Positions 1 to 5,250 of a DNA stretch of 9,436 bases are shown here, in pieces. The notes beneath the pieces were generated by a model. It saw nothing but the letters and a program-made list of their open reading frames with translations. It was not told the origin of the DNA and did no database searches. How positions within the stretch are numbered: position 1 is the stretch's first letter; each line of letters begins with the position of its first letter. Both the position numbers and the translations under genes were made by a program. The stretch is from an uncultured Clostridia bacterium (GTDB taxonomy: Bacteria > Bacillota > Clostridia > Christensenellales > Aristaeellaceae), in contig CAMMGP010000026.1 in NCBI GenBank assembly GCA_946496415.1, positions 1-9,436 of the forward strand, given 5' to 3'.

Positions 1-242
1 TAGTGCGTGAACGCGCCGGGATTGATGATGATGCCGTCGTAATTCTCGCGCCAGGCGCGCTGTATTTCGTCGATGAGCGCTCCTTCGTAGTTGCTCTGAA
101 AGCAGGTCACATCGTGGCCGCGGCTCTGCGCGGCGCGCTGTACCTGCCGCATCATCTCTTCGTAGCCTGTGCGCCCGTAGATGTTCGGCTCCCGTGTCCC
201 GGTCATGTTCAGGTTCGGCCCGTTCAAAAGCATGATCTTCAT
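1..242 (-). CDS. aroQ: Type II 3-dehydroquinate dehydratase, 5' part (cut by window edge)
   Basis: This is the first 80 codons of a gene read leftwards; the rest lies beyond position 1. The enzyme converts 3-dehydroquinate to 3-dehydroshikimate, step three of the cytosolic shikimate pathway to aromatic amino acids; the family forms dodecamers. Visible family motifs are NGPNLN (residues 7-12), the catalytic-loop stretch TREPNIYG (16-23, with Arg17 and Tyr22 as expected catalytic residues), QSNYEGALID around residues 49-58, and IINPGAFTH just before the cut, which contains the conserved substrate-contacting Asn. The start is ATG at 242-240, preceded by an AAAGGAGG Shine-Dalgarno sequence about 7 nt upstream. 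It is divergent from spoVT and has its own candidate promoter. Family assignment is very secure; completeness of the gene cannot be judged. Confidence 0.96.
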   Translation of the reverse strand, partial: MKIMLLNGPNLNMTGTREPNIYGRTGYEEMMRQVQRAAQSRGHDVTCFQSNYEGALIDEIQRAWRENYDGIIINPGAFTH

Positions 243-278
243 CCTCGCGCCTCCTTTGATGGCAAAACTTGTCTTTTC

Positions 279-307
279 AGTATAGCAAAACGTGCAAAAA
301 AGCGCAA
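279..307 (-). promoter_or_regulatory. Candidate sigma-A promoter of aroQ
   Basis: On the minus strand there is a TATACT -10 box (284-279) and a weak TTGCGC -35 box (307-302) separated by exactly 17 nt. Transcription would start near 272, about 30 nt before the aroQ start codon. The -10 matches consensus at five of six positions but the -35 only at three, so the call rests mainly on the -10 box, the spacing and the position. Confidence 0.5.
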
Positions 308-347
308 CTGTCTTGTTTTGGCAGGCGCTCTGACGGCGCGCAAAAGC

Positions 348-377
348 GCATAATTCGCCCGCCGGACTTGAATAATA
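348..377 (+). promoter_or_regulatory. Candidate sigma-G (forespore) promoter of spoVT
   Basis: GCATA at 348-352 and AATAATA at 371-377 are separated by 18 nt. This fits the Bacillus subtilis sigma-G consensus (gHATR, 17-18 nt, CATWHTA) with one mismatch, the first base of the -10 element. Transcription would start around 384, about 40 nt upstream of spoVT. In B. subtilis spoVT is known to be a sigma-G gene, so position and context agree. No sigma-A style -35/-10 pair is obvious here on the plus strand. Confidence 0.5.
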
Positions 378-423
378 ACCGTGGATCAGCAAAGCCGACT
401 AAATTTCGGGAAGGAAGATCATT

Positions 424-978
424 ATGAGAGCGACAGGCATCGTGCGCAGGATCGACGAACTGGGGCGCGTGGTGATCCCCAAGGAGATCCGCCGCACGCT
501 CAGAATACGGGAAGGCGATCCTTTGGAGATCTATACGGATCACGACGGCGAAGTGGTGCTGAAGAAGTATTCGCCCATCGGCGAGATCGCCAACATCGCC
601 AAGGACTACACCGATTCCCTTTACCGCACATTGGGACACATCACCTGCATCTGCGACCGCGACGCGGTGGTTTCCGCCACGGGCGGCGCGAAGCGGGAAT
701 TGATCGAAAAGCCGCTCAGCGCGGAGGTGGAAAACATCCTTCAGAGCCGGCAGATGTCCGTGCTCAACCTCTCGGCGGGGGCGCGGATGATCCCCGTCAC
801 CAGCGACGACAACGCTGGGGCTTATACCGCGCAACTCATCGCCCCCATACTCGCCGACGGCGAGATCATCGGCGGCCTCATGCTCCTGAGCCGCGATTCG
901 GGTGCCAGCATGGGCGAGGTGGATCAGAAAGTCGCCGAGACGACCACCAGCATCATCGCCCGGCAGATGGAGCAGTAG
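424..978 (+). CDS. spoVT: Stage V sporulation transcriptional regulator SpoVT
   Basis: A 184-residue DNA-binding regulator of late forespore gene expression and spore coat/germination properties in spore-formers. Residues 1 to about 50 are the AbrB/MazE-type swapped-hairpin DNA-binding domain, with the family-typical GIVRRIDELGRVVIPKEIRR segment (5-24). Residues from about 55 to the end match the C-terminal GAF-like domain, which assembles the tetramer; its ligand is unknown. The length is close to the roughly 178 residues of B. subtilis SpoVT. The ATG at 424 follows a GGGAAGGAAG ribosome binding site at 408-417 with 6-nt spacing, and no in-frame alternative is needed. A candidate sigma-G promoter lies upstream. 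It is followed after 66 nt by mazG, the order seen in many clostridia and similar to Bacillus spoVT-yabM-yabN, although no yabM-like transporter gene is present here. Confidence 0.96.
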   Translation: MRATGIVRRIDELGRVVIPKEIRRTLRIREGDPLEIYTDHDGEVVLKKYSPIGEIANIAKDYTDSLYRTLGHITCICDRDAVVSATGGAKRELIEKPLSAEVENILQSRQMSVLNLSAGARMIPVTSDDNAGAYTAQLIAPILADGEIIGGLMLLSRDSGASMGEVDQKVAETTTSIIARQMEQ

Positions 979-984
979 GAGGCG

Positions 985-1013
985 TTGCAAGGCGGCGAAA
1001 AATATGGTATAAT
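985..1013 (+). promoter_or_regulatory. Sigma-A promoter of mazG
   Basis: TTGCAA at 985-990 and a perfect TATAAT at 1008-1013 are separated by 17 nt, in the short gap after spoVT. The start of transcription would be near 1020, leaving a leader of about 25 nt with the ribosome binding site GAAGGGA (1029-1035). The promoter allows vegetative expression of mazG independently of the sporulation-type promoter of spoVT. It also argues against the upstream in-frame TTG at 985 as a start codon, since that TTG is the -35 box. Confidence 0.75.
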
Positions 1014-1044
1014 CCGGTCAGATTTTGCGAAGGGATATGAAAGC

Positions 1045-2463
1045 ATGTCGCAGATCATCGTGATCGGATGCGGTTTTCGCCGCGAGCGATTGACGCTGGA
1101 GGCCGTGGAAGCCCTTCAGAGTGCCGACAAAATACTTTTGCATACCGGGCAATGCGGCCTGGCGGAGTATTTGCAGGAAAAGGGCATGCCCTATGAAACG
1201 CTGGACGCCCTTTATGAGCGCGCCGAAGACTTTGACGAGCATGCCCTTCTGGCGGCGCAGGCCGTAGCGGCTGCAGCGCAGGCGGGCAGCGTCGCCTATG
1301 CGGTGTTCGATGTGCGCGATGTGAGCGTACAGGAACTTCTGCGGATGGGCCTGGATGTGCGCATCGTCGCCGGCCCGCCGGTTGAGGAAGGCCTGTGGGC
1401 CTATGCCGAAGGCGCGACGGACTGCTGGGCGGCCTCGGAGTGGGAGTCGTGGACATTGCACGCCGACCGCAACGCCCTCGTGCGCGAAGTGGATACGCGC
1501 GAACTGGCCGCTGAAGTCAAGCTAAAACTCATGGACTGCTATCCGGAGGAATCGCCCATTTACGTGCGCGCCGGAGAGGGGAGCATCACAAGGACGACGC
1601 TGGTGGAACTGGACAGGCTTTCCGCTTATGACCACCGTCTCAGCCTGCTCGTGCCCGCGCAGCGCGAATTGACAAAGCTGGAACGCTACGGCTTTGACGA
1701 ATTGAATCGCGTCATTCGCATCCTCCGCGCTCCGGGCGGATGCCCCTGGGATCGCAAGCAGACGCATAAGACGCTGCGCACGAACCTCGTTGAAGAAGCC
1801 TACGAGGCCGTGGACGCTATCGACCGCGAGGATATGGACGCCCTCTACGATGAATTGGGCGACGTGCTCTTGCAGATCGTGCTCCACGCCGAGATCGCGC
1901 GCGAGCATGGCGAATTCACCATCGAGGACGTGACCACCGCCATCACGCACAAGATGATCTTCCGCCATCAGCACGTCTTTGGCAGCGCCAAAGCGGACAC
2001 GGCGGACGAGGTGCTTGACCTTTGGCAGAAGGTCAAAAAGGCCGAACGCCACCAGAAGACGCAGGCGGAAGTGCTGCGCTCGGTGACCAGGAGCCTGCCG
2101 GCGCTGATGCGCGCGGAAAAGGTGCAAAAGCGCGCCGCGGACGTGGGCTTTGACTGGGAGAGCGCGCAGGCCGCCTTCTTCAAGATCGGCGAGGAAGCGG
2201 AGGAACTCTCCCGCGCCGTGGAAGGCGGCTCGGGAATCGAGGAGGAAGCGGGCGATCTGCTCTTTGCCGTGGTCAACGTGCTGCGGCTTCTCAAACTCGA
2301 TCCCGAGATCGCCCTCAACCGCGCTACCGATAAATTTACCGCCCGTTTCTCCGAAATGGAGCGAGCGATCCTTGCAGACGGCAAGAAACTCGCCGATATG
2401 ACGCTTTCCGAAATGGATGCGTATTGGGATCGCGTAAAATTGTCGGAAAGTGGCCGCCAATAG
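1045..2463 (+). CDS. mazG: MazG/YabN-type nucleotide pyrophosphohydrolase with degenerate tetrapyrrole-methylase-like N-terminus
   Basis: A 472-residue protein of the YabN type. Residues 1 to about 215 align in outline with the tetrapyrrole (corrin/porphyrin) methylase domain, but the glycine-rich GxGxGD loop is GCGFRRERLT here and the PGxP loop is replaced by FDVRDVS, so SAM binding is doubtful. Two MazG domains follow. The first has CPWD at 233-236 and the metal-binding pair EEAYE (250-254) and ELGD (270-273). The second has EEAEE (383-387) and EAGD (401-404). MazG hydrolyses NTPs to NMP and pyrophosphate, probably cleaning aberrant nucleotides in the cytosol. The ATG at 1045 is chosen because it follows GAAGGGA by 9 nt and MSQIIVIGCG is the natural beginning of the fold. 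It lies between spoVT and hup, as in other clostridia. Confidence 0.93.
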   Translation: MSQIIVIGCGFRRERLTLEAVEALQSADKILLHTGQCGLAEYLQEKGMPYETLDALYERAEDFDEHALLAAQAVAAAAQAGSVAYAVFDVRDVSVQELLRMGLDVRIVAGPPVEEGLWAYAEGATDCWAASEWESWTLHADRNALVREVDTRELAAEVKLKLMDCYPEESPIYVRAGEGSITRTTLVELDRLSAYDHRLSLLVPAQRELTKLERYGFDELNRVIRILRAPGGCPWDRKQTHKTLRTNLVEEAYEAVDAIDREDMDALYDELGDVLLQIVLHAEIAREHGEFTIEDVTTAITHKMIFRHQHVFGSAKADTADEVLDLWQKVKKAERHQKTQAEVLRSVTRSLPALMRAEKVQKRAADVGFDWESAQAAFFKIGEEAEELSRAVEGGSGIEEEAGDLLFAVVNVLRLLKLDPEIALNRATDKFTARFSEMERAILADGKKLADMTLSEMDAYWDRVKLSESGRQ

Positions 2464-2493
2464 CAGGAATTCCCACTGGCGGCGCGAATTTTT
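2453..2493 (+). terminator. Possible intrinsic terminator after mazG
   Basis: GCCGCCA (2453-2459, inside the last mazG codons) is the exact reverse complement of TGGCGGC (2477-2483). The 17-nt loop holds a small palindrome GGAATTCC. A run of five T follows at 2489-2493, but 5 nt after the stem rather than directly. The stem is GC-rich, so partial termination between mazG and hup is plausible, yet the imperfect T-tract placement keeps this tentative. Confidence 0.35.
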
Positions 2494-2509
2494 AAAGGGT
2501 TAGGTGTTT

Positions 2510-2535
2510 GCCGCGCGGATCGCGGCGAATGCCGC
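2510..2535 (+). repeat. Overlapping inverted repeats in the hup leader
   Basis: GCCGCG (2510-2515) and CGCGGC (2521-2526) form a perfect 6-bp stem with a 5-nt loop. The second arm can instead pair through GCGGC (2522-2526) with GCCGC (2531-2535) across a 4-nt loop. The two hairpins exclude each other. No T-run follows, so this is not a terminator. It may be chance in GC-rich DNA. Confidence 0.4.
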
Positions 2536-2584
2536 TCACTGGAACCGTTTCGGTTTCCTGCCAGAATATTTGGAGGTGGCACCA

Positions 2585-2854
2585 ATGAATAAGGTTACTC
2601 TCGTAGCGAAGATCGCGGAAAAGTCCGGACTTTCCAAGAAGCAGGCCGAGCAGGCGCTCGGCGCGTTCATCGACTCCGTTACCGAAGCGCTCAAGGAGGG
2701 CGATAAGGTACAGCTGATGGGCTTTGGCACCTTCGAGGTCAAGGAGCGCGCCGCCCGCACGGGACGCAACCCCTCGACGGGTGAGACCATCGAGATTCCC
2801 GCCAGCAAGACCCCCACGTTCAAGGCCGGCAAGGGCCTGCGCGACGAGTTCTGA
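2585..2854 (+). CDS. hup: HU family nucleoid-associated DNA-binding protein
   Basis: An 89-residue small basic protein that binds and bends DNA as a dimer and compacts the nucleoid. The whole protein is the HU/IHF fold: the helical dimerisation part (residues 1 to about 45, MNKVTLVAKIAEKSGLSKKQ onward), then the beta-ribbon arm. GFGTFEV and the arm signature RTGRNPSTGE, with Pro at the DNA-intercalating tip, are visible, and it ends in KAGKGLRDEF. Length matches the usual 90 residues. The ATG at 2585 follows GGAGGTGG (2572-2579) at ideal spacing and is where the family begins; an upstream in-frame extension would be unlike any HU. A strong intrinsic terminator follows, which suits a highly expressed gene transcribed alone. 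I found no convincing promoter in the 121-nt upstream gap, which instead holds GC-rich inverted repeats. Confidence 0.97.
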   Translation: MNKVTLVAKIAEKSGLSKKQAEQALGAFIDSVTEALKEGDKVQLMGFGTFEVKERAARTGRNPSTGETIEIPASKTPTFKAGKGLRDEF

Positions 2855-2925
2855 TTCGCGACAGGGGTCGATCCGCAAGCGCTATGCGGGGCATTTGCCG
2901 CCGCTCTTCGCGCGCGGAGATACGG

Positions 2926-2957
2926 ACAGGGCTGCTCTAAACGCAGCCCTGTTTTCT
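2926..2957 (+). terminator. Intrinsic terminator of hup
   Basis: ACAGGGCTGC (2926-2935) pairs perfectly over 10 bp with GCAGCCCTGT (2943-2952) across a 7-nt loop, and the 3' arm runs straight into TTTT (2952-2955). It lies 72 nt after the hup stop and only 14 nt before the rqcP start codon, so rqcP must be reached by read-through or by an unseen promoter. Confidence 0.85.
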
Positions 2958-2970
2958 ACAGGAGGACGCC

Positions 2971-3270
2971 ATGAGCAGAAAAGCGATGGAAGCCAAAAAG
3001 AGCGCGCCCCGGGTGCAGCCTGATTCGATGCGGCTGGATAAGTATCTGAAGGTGTCGCGCATCATCAAGCGCCGCAGCGTCGCCAACGACGCCTGTTCCA
3101 CCGGCCACATCACGGTAAACGGCAAGGAAGCGAAGCCGGGCACGGATGTGCGCGTCGGCGACGTGCTCGGCGTGCGTTTTGGCGAGAAATACACGGAATA
3201 CGAAGTGCTTTCCATCGGCGAACACGCGCTTAAGCAGGACGCGGCGGACATGTACCGCGTAAAGGCGTGA
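2971..3270 (+). CDS. rqcP: RqcP (YabO): S4-domain ribosome quality control factor
   Basis: A 99-residue protein dominated by one S4 RNA-binding domain. RqcP binds obstructed 50S subunits together with RqcH and stabilises the P-site tRNA during C-terminal alanine tailing of stalled nascent chains. Residues from about 20 on match the family closely: MRLDKYLKVSRIIKRR (with the conserved RNA-contacting arginines), GHITVNGKEAK, VGDVLGVRFG and the family-typical C-terminal AADMY. The ATG at 2971 has an excellent AGGAGG site (2960-2965) 5 nt upstream. The ATG at 3028, where most family members begin, has none, so I accept a 19-residue basic N-terminal extension. The stop overlaps the ispDF start. 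Bacillus has yabP and yabQ next; they are absent here. Hsp15-like identity is less likely given the short length and the context. Confidence 0.93.
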   Translation: MSRKAMEAKKSAPRVQPDSMRLDKYLKVSRIIKRRSVANDACSTGHITVNGKEAKPGTDVRVGDVLGVRFGEKYTEYEVLSIGEHALKQDAADMYRVKA

Positions 3271-4421
3271 GCGTCTGGGCCGTGGTGGTCGCCGCCGGCC
3301 GCGGCGAGCGCGCCGGTCTGGGGGAAAATAAGGTTCTCCACCGCTACGGCGGCGTGAGCGTCCTTTCCCGCACGTTGCGCGCCTTGCAAAAGAGCGCTCT
3401 TTTTGACGGTTGCGTTCTGGTTTTGGCCGCGCGGGATCGCGACGCCTGCGAGGCTGTTTTTCGTCAGGAGGGCATCTGCCCGCTGGTTCGCGCGATCGCC
3501 GAAGGCGGTCAAACGCGGCAGGCCTCGGTGCTCAACGGTTTGAAAGCGCTGCCGGAGGATTGCGAGATCGTCGCCATACACGACGCGGCGCGCCCCTTTG
3601 TCTCTGAAGATATACTCGCTCGCTCCATCGAACTGGCCCGCCAGACGGGCAGCGGCGTGGCCTGCGCGCCGGTGGTGGATACCGTCAAGGAAGTTGGGGA
3701 GGACGGCGGCGTAAAGACGCTCGACCGTTCCCGCCTGCGCGCGGCGCAAACGCCGCAGACCTTTCGCCGCGCCGAGATCGTCCGCGCCGCGCAGGAAGCG
3801 GAGAAAAACGGCTGGTTGGCCACGGACGACGCCGACCTCTATGAGCGCTGTTGGGGGCGCGTGACGCTGTTCACCGCTCCGGATAGCCCCGCCAACATCA
3901 AGCTGACCACCAGGGAGGATTTTATGCGTGGAGAAAGCGCGTTTCGCGTCGGCACGGGCTTTGATGCGCACCGGCTTGTCGAGGGGCGAAAACTGGTGCT
4001 CTGCGGGGTTGAAGTGCCGTGCGCGCGCGGATTGGACGGCCATTCTGATGCCGATGTAGCCGTGCATGCCCTGATGGACGCCATGCTCGGCGCGCTGGGT
4101 CTGGGCGACATCGGCCGCCATTTCCCGGACAGCGACGAGGCTTTTCGGGGCGTCTCCTCAATGCTGTTGCTCGCGCAAGTGATGCGCATGATGGAAGAGC
4201 GAGGCTGGCGCGTGGCCAACGCGGACGTCACCATCGTCGCGCAGAGGCCCAAACTTGCGCCTTACATAGGAACGATGCGCGCAAATATCGCCGAGGCGTT
4301 GGGCGTGGCGGAGGACTGCGCCAACGTCAAAGCCACCACCACCGAACGCCTGGGCTACGAGGGCAGGGAAGAGGGTATCTCCGCCCAGGCGGTCGTTTTG
4401 CTTGCGAAAGGATGTGCTTGA
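3267..4421 (+). CDS. ispDF: Bifunctional IspDF, MEP-pathway isoprenoid enzyme
   Basis: A 384-residue fusion for two MEP-pathway steps: making CDP-methylerythritol from MEP and CTP (IspD), and cyclising the phosphorylated product to MEcPP (IspF). The intermediate kinase IspE is not in the window. IspD occupies residues 1 to about 217: the nucleotide loop VVVAAGRGERAG at the start with Lys of ENK, DAARP at 106-110, VDTVKEV, AQTPQTF and a closing PANIKLTTREDF. IspF occupies about 226-384: GFDAH gives metal ligands Asp233 and His235, GLDGHSDADVAVH gives His259 and metal ligand His267, followed by LGDIG and ATTTERLG. The GTG start at 3267 shares GTGA with the rqcP stop, indicating translational coupling. 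An internal ribosome binding site before Met220 could yield IspF alone. The join between the domains is short and in frame without gaps. Confidence 0.95.
   Translation: MSVWAVVVAAGRGERAGLGENKVLHRYGGVSVLSRTLRALQKSALFDGCVLVLAARDRDACEAVFRQEGICPLVRAIAEGGQTRQASVLNGLKALPEDCEIVAIHDAARPFVSEDILARSIELARQTGSGVACAPVVDTVKEVGEDGGVKTLDRSRLRAAQTPQTFRRAEIVRAAQEAEKNGWLATDDADLYERCWGRVTLFTAPDSPANIKLTTREDFMRGESAFRVGTGFDAHRLVEGRKLVLCGVEVPCARGLDGHSDADVAVHALMDAMLGALGLGDIGRHFPDSDEAFRGVSSMLLLAQVMRMMEERGWRVANADVTIVAQRPKLAPYIGTMRANIAEALGVAEDCANVKATTTERLGYEGREEGISAQAVVLLAKGCA
3912..3926 (+). promoter_or_regulatory. Internal ribosome binding site at the IspD/IspF junction
   Basis: AGGGAGG (3912-3918) sits 5 nt before an in-frame ATG (3924-3926), which is Met220 of IspDF. 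Initiation here would produce a 165-residue protein beginning six codons before the IspF fold, close to the usual 155-160 residues of free-standing IspF. The three codons for Arg-Glu-Asp happen to make the site, so it may be a relic of a formerly separate ispF or a working internal start. Confidence 0.45.
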
Positions 4422-4422
4422 G

Positions 4423-5118
4423 ATGATCGGGATCATCGGCGCTTTGGACATCGAGATCGAACGCCTGATCGCGCAAATGGAAGCCCCTGTGCGCCGCGAG
4501 ATCAGCGGCGTACCCTTTGTCTGCGGCAAGCTGCTGGGCTCGGACGTGGTTCTTGCCCGCGCCGGCGTGGGCAAAGTCAACGCCGCCGTTTGCGCGCAGA
4601 CGATGGCGCTTGTTTACGAACCGGAACTCGTCATCAATACGGGTGTCTCCGGGGCGTTGTCCCCGGAGCTGCGCGTGGGTGACGTCGTCGTCGGCACGGA
4701 CGTTGTGCAACACGATGTGGACACCTCTGCGTTGGGAGAGCCCGTCGGCTTCGTTTCGACCGTCGATCGCCTCTCATTCCCGCTGGACAACTTTGCCTCC
4801 ACGGCGATTGCGGCCGCGGCGGAAGAACTTGGCATTCGCGCCGTGCGCGGGCGCATCGCCTCCGGCGACCAGTTCGTCGCCTCTACCGCGCGCAAGGAGG
4901 AGATCGTGCGCCTGTTTTCCGCCGTCACCTGCGAAATGGAGGCGGGCGCCATCGCGCATGTGTGCTTCCTCAATCGCATCCCCTGTGCGGTCATCCGTTC
5001 GATTTCCGATGGCGGCAACGAGGAAGCGCCCATGTCCTATGAGGAATTTCTGCCGCTGGCGGCGAAGAATTCCGCGGAATTGACGCTCGCGTATTTGAAA
5101 TCTCTGGAAAATTTATGA
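4423..5118 (+). CDS. mtnN: 5'-methylthioadenosine/S-adenosylhomocysteine nucleosidase
   Basis: A 231-residue cytosolic enzyme that cleaves adenine from MTA and SAH, recycling SAM by-products of polyamine synthesis and methylation and supplying S-ribosylhomocysteine. Family motifs in order: MIGIIGALDIEIE (Glu11 corresponds to the catalytic Glu12 of E. coli), GVGKVNAA, VINTGVSGAL, VGDVVVGTDVVQHDVD, SGDQFV, CEMEAGAIAHV (Met-Glu pair contacting the ribose) and ISDGG with the catalytic Asp. Length matches the family's roughly 230. The ATG at 4423 is preferred over the in-frame TTG at 4402: it follows AAAGGAT at suitable spacing and begins exactly at the first beta strand. It starts 1 nt after the ispDF stop, so the two are co-transcribed. 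The pairing with isoprenoid synthesis has no obvious metabolic logic. Confidence 0.95.
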   Translation: MIGIIGALDIEIERLIAQMEAPVRREISGVPFVCGKLLGSDVVLARAGVGKVNAAVCAQTMALVYEPELVINTGVSGALSPELRVGDVVVGTDVVQHDVDTSALGEPVGFVSTVDRLSFPLDNFASTAIAAAAEELGIRAVRGRIASGDQFVASTARKEEIVRLFSAVTCEMEAGAIAHVCFLNRIPCAVIRSISDGGNEEAPMSYEEFLPLAAKNSAELTLAYLKSLENL

Positions 5119-5144
5119 ACAGAGCGTAAAAACTGCAAATAGTC

Positions 5145-5173
5145 TTGCTTTTTTGACCGTCTTTCGCTATAAT
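5145..5173 (+). promoter_or_regulatory. Sigma-A promoter of the ctsR-mcsA-mcsB-clpC operon
   Basis: A perfect TATAAT (5168-5173) lies 17 nt after TTGCTT (5145-5150), which matches the -35 consensus only in its TTG. Transcription would start near 5180, inside the CtsR operator, leaving a leader of about 70 nt. Another TTGACC (5153-5158) is too close to the -10 box to be the -35 element and is better read as part of a CtsR half-site. Confidence 0.7.
5152..5168 (-). promoter_or_regulatory. Possible second, inverted CtsR operator
   Basis: Read on the minus strand, AGCGAAA-GAC-GGTCAAA has one perfect heptad, one with two mismatches, and the NAN spacer. It lies between the -35 and -10 boxes, pointing away from the main operator. 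Paired sites around a promoter would strengthen repression. The weak heptad makes this less certain than the main box. Confidence 0.45.
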
Positions 5174-5190
5174 AGTCAGAGATGGTCAAT
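5174..5190 (+). promoter_or_regulatory. CtsR operator (direct heptad repeat)
   Basis: AGTCAGA-GAT-GGTCAAT fits the known CtsR consensus of two (A/G)GTCAAA heptads separated by NAN, each heptad with one mismatch and the spacer matching. It begins immediately after the -10 box and covers the predicted transcription start, so bound CtsR would block RNA polymerase. This supports autoregulation of the operon and heat or stress induction of clpC. Confidence 0.8.
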
Positions 5191-5250
5191 TCATTTTGTC
5201 CATCGCGGCCTGTTTGCGCGTGGGCGCGCAAAAGAAAGAGGTGGATTGGC

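Noticed and set aside
381..1040. Plus-strand frame overlapping spoVT
   Set aside because: Arg/His-rich out-of-frame shadow of spoVT.
985..1044. Upstream TTG start extending MazG by 20 residues
   Set aside because: The TTG is the -35 box of the mazG promoter and the extension precedes the transcription start; ATG 1045 has a proper ribosome binding site.
2504..2584. 27-residue N-terminal extension of HU
   Set aside because: The family begins at MNKxxLV; the ATG at 2585 has an ideal Shine-Dalgarno sequence and the extension falls over the leader repeats.
2937..4121. 394-codon open frame on the minus strand opposite rqcP and ispDF
   Set aside because: It lies antisense to two clearly recognised genes, its translation resembles no known family, and it even crosses a gene boundary; GC-rich codon bias readily keeps antisense frames open.
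5153..5158. TTGACC as the -35 box of the ctsR promoter
   Set aside because: Only 9 nt separate it from TATAAT, too short for sigma-A; TTGCTT at 5145 gives 17 nt, and TTGACC is explained as a reverse CtsR heptad.
5182..5250. Upstream ATG start extending CtsR by 23 residues
   Set aside because: It overlaps the CtsR operator and lies at the transcription start without a ribosome binding site; the added residues are unlike the family.
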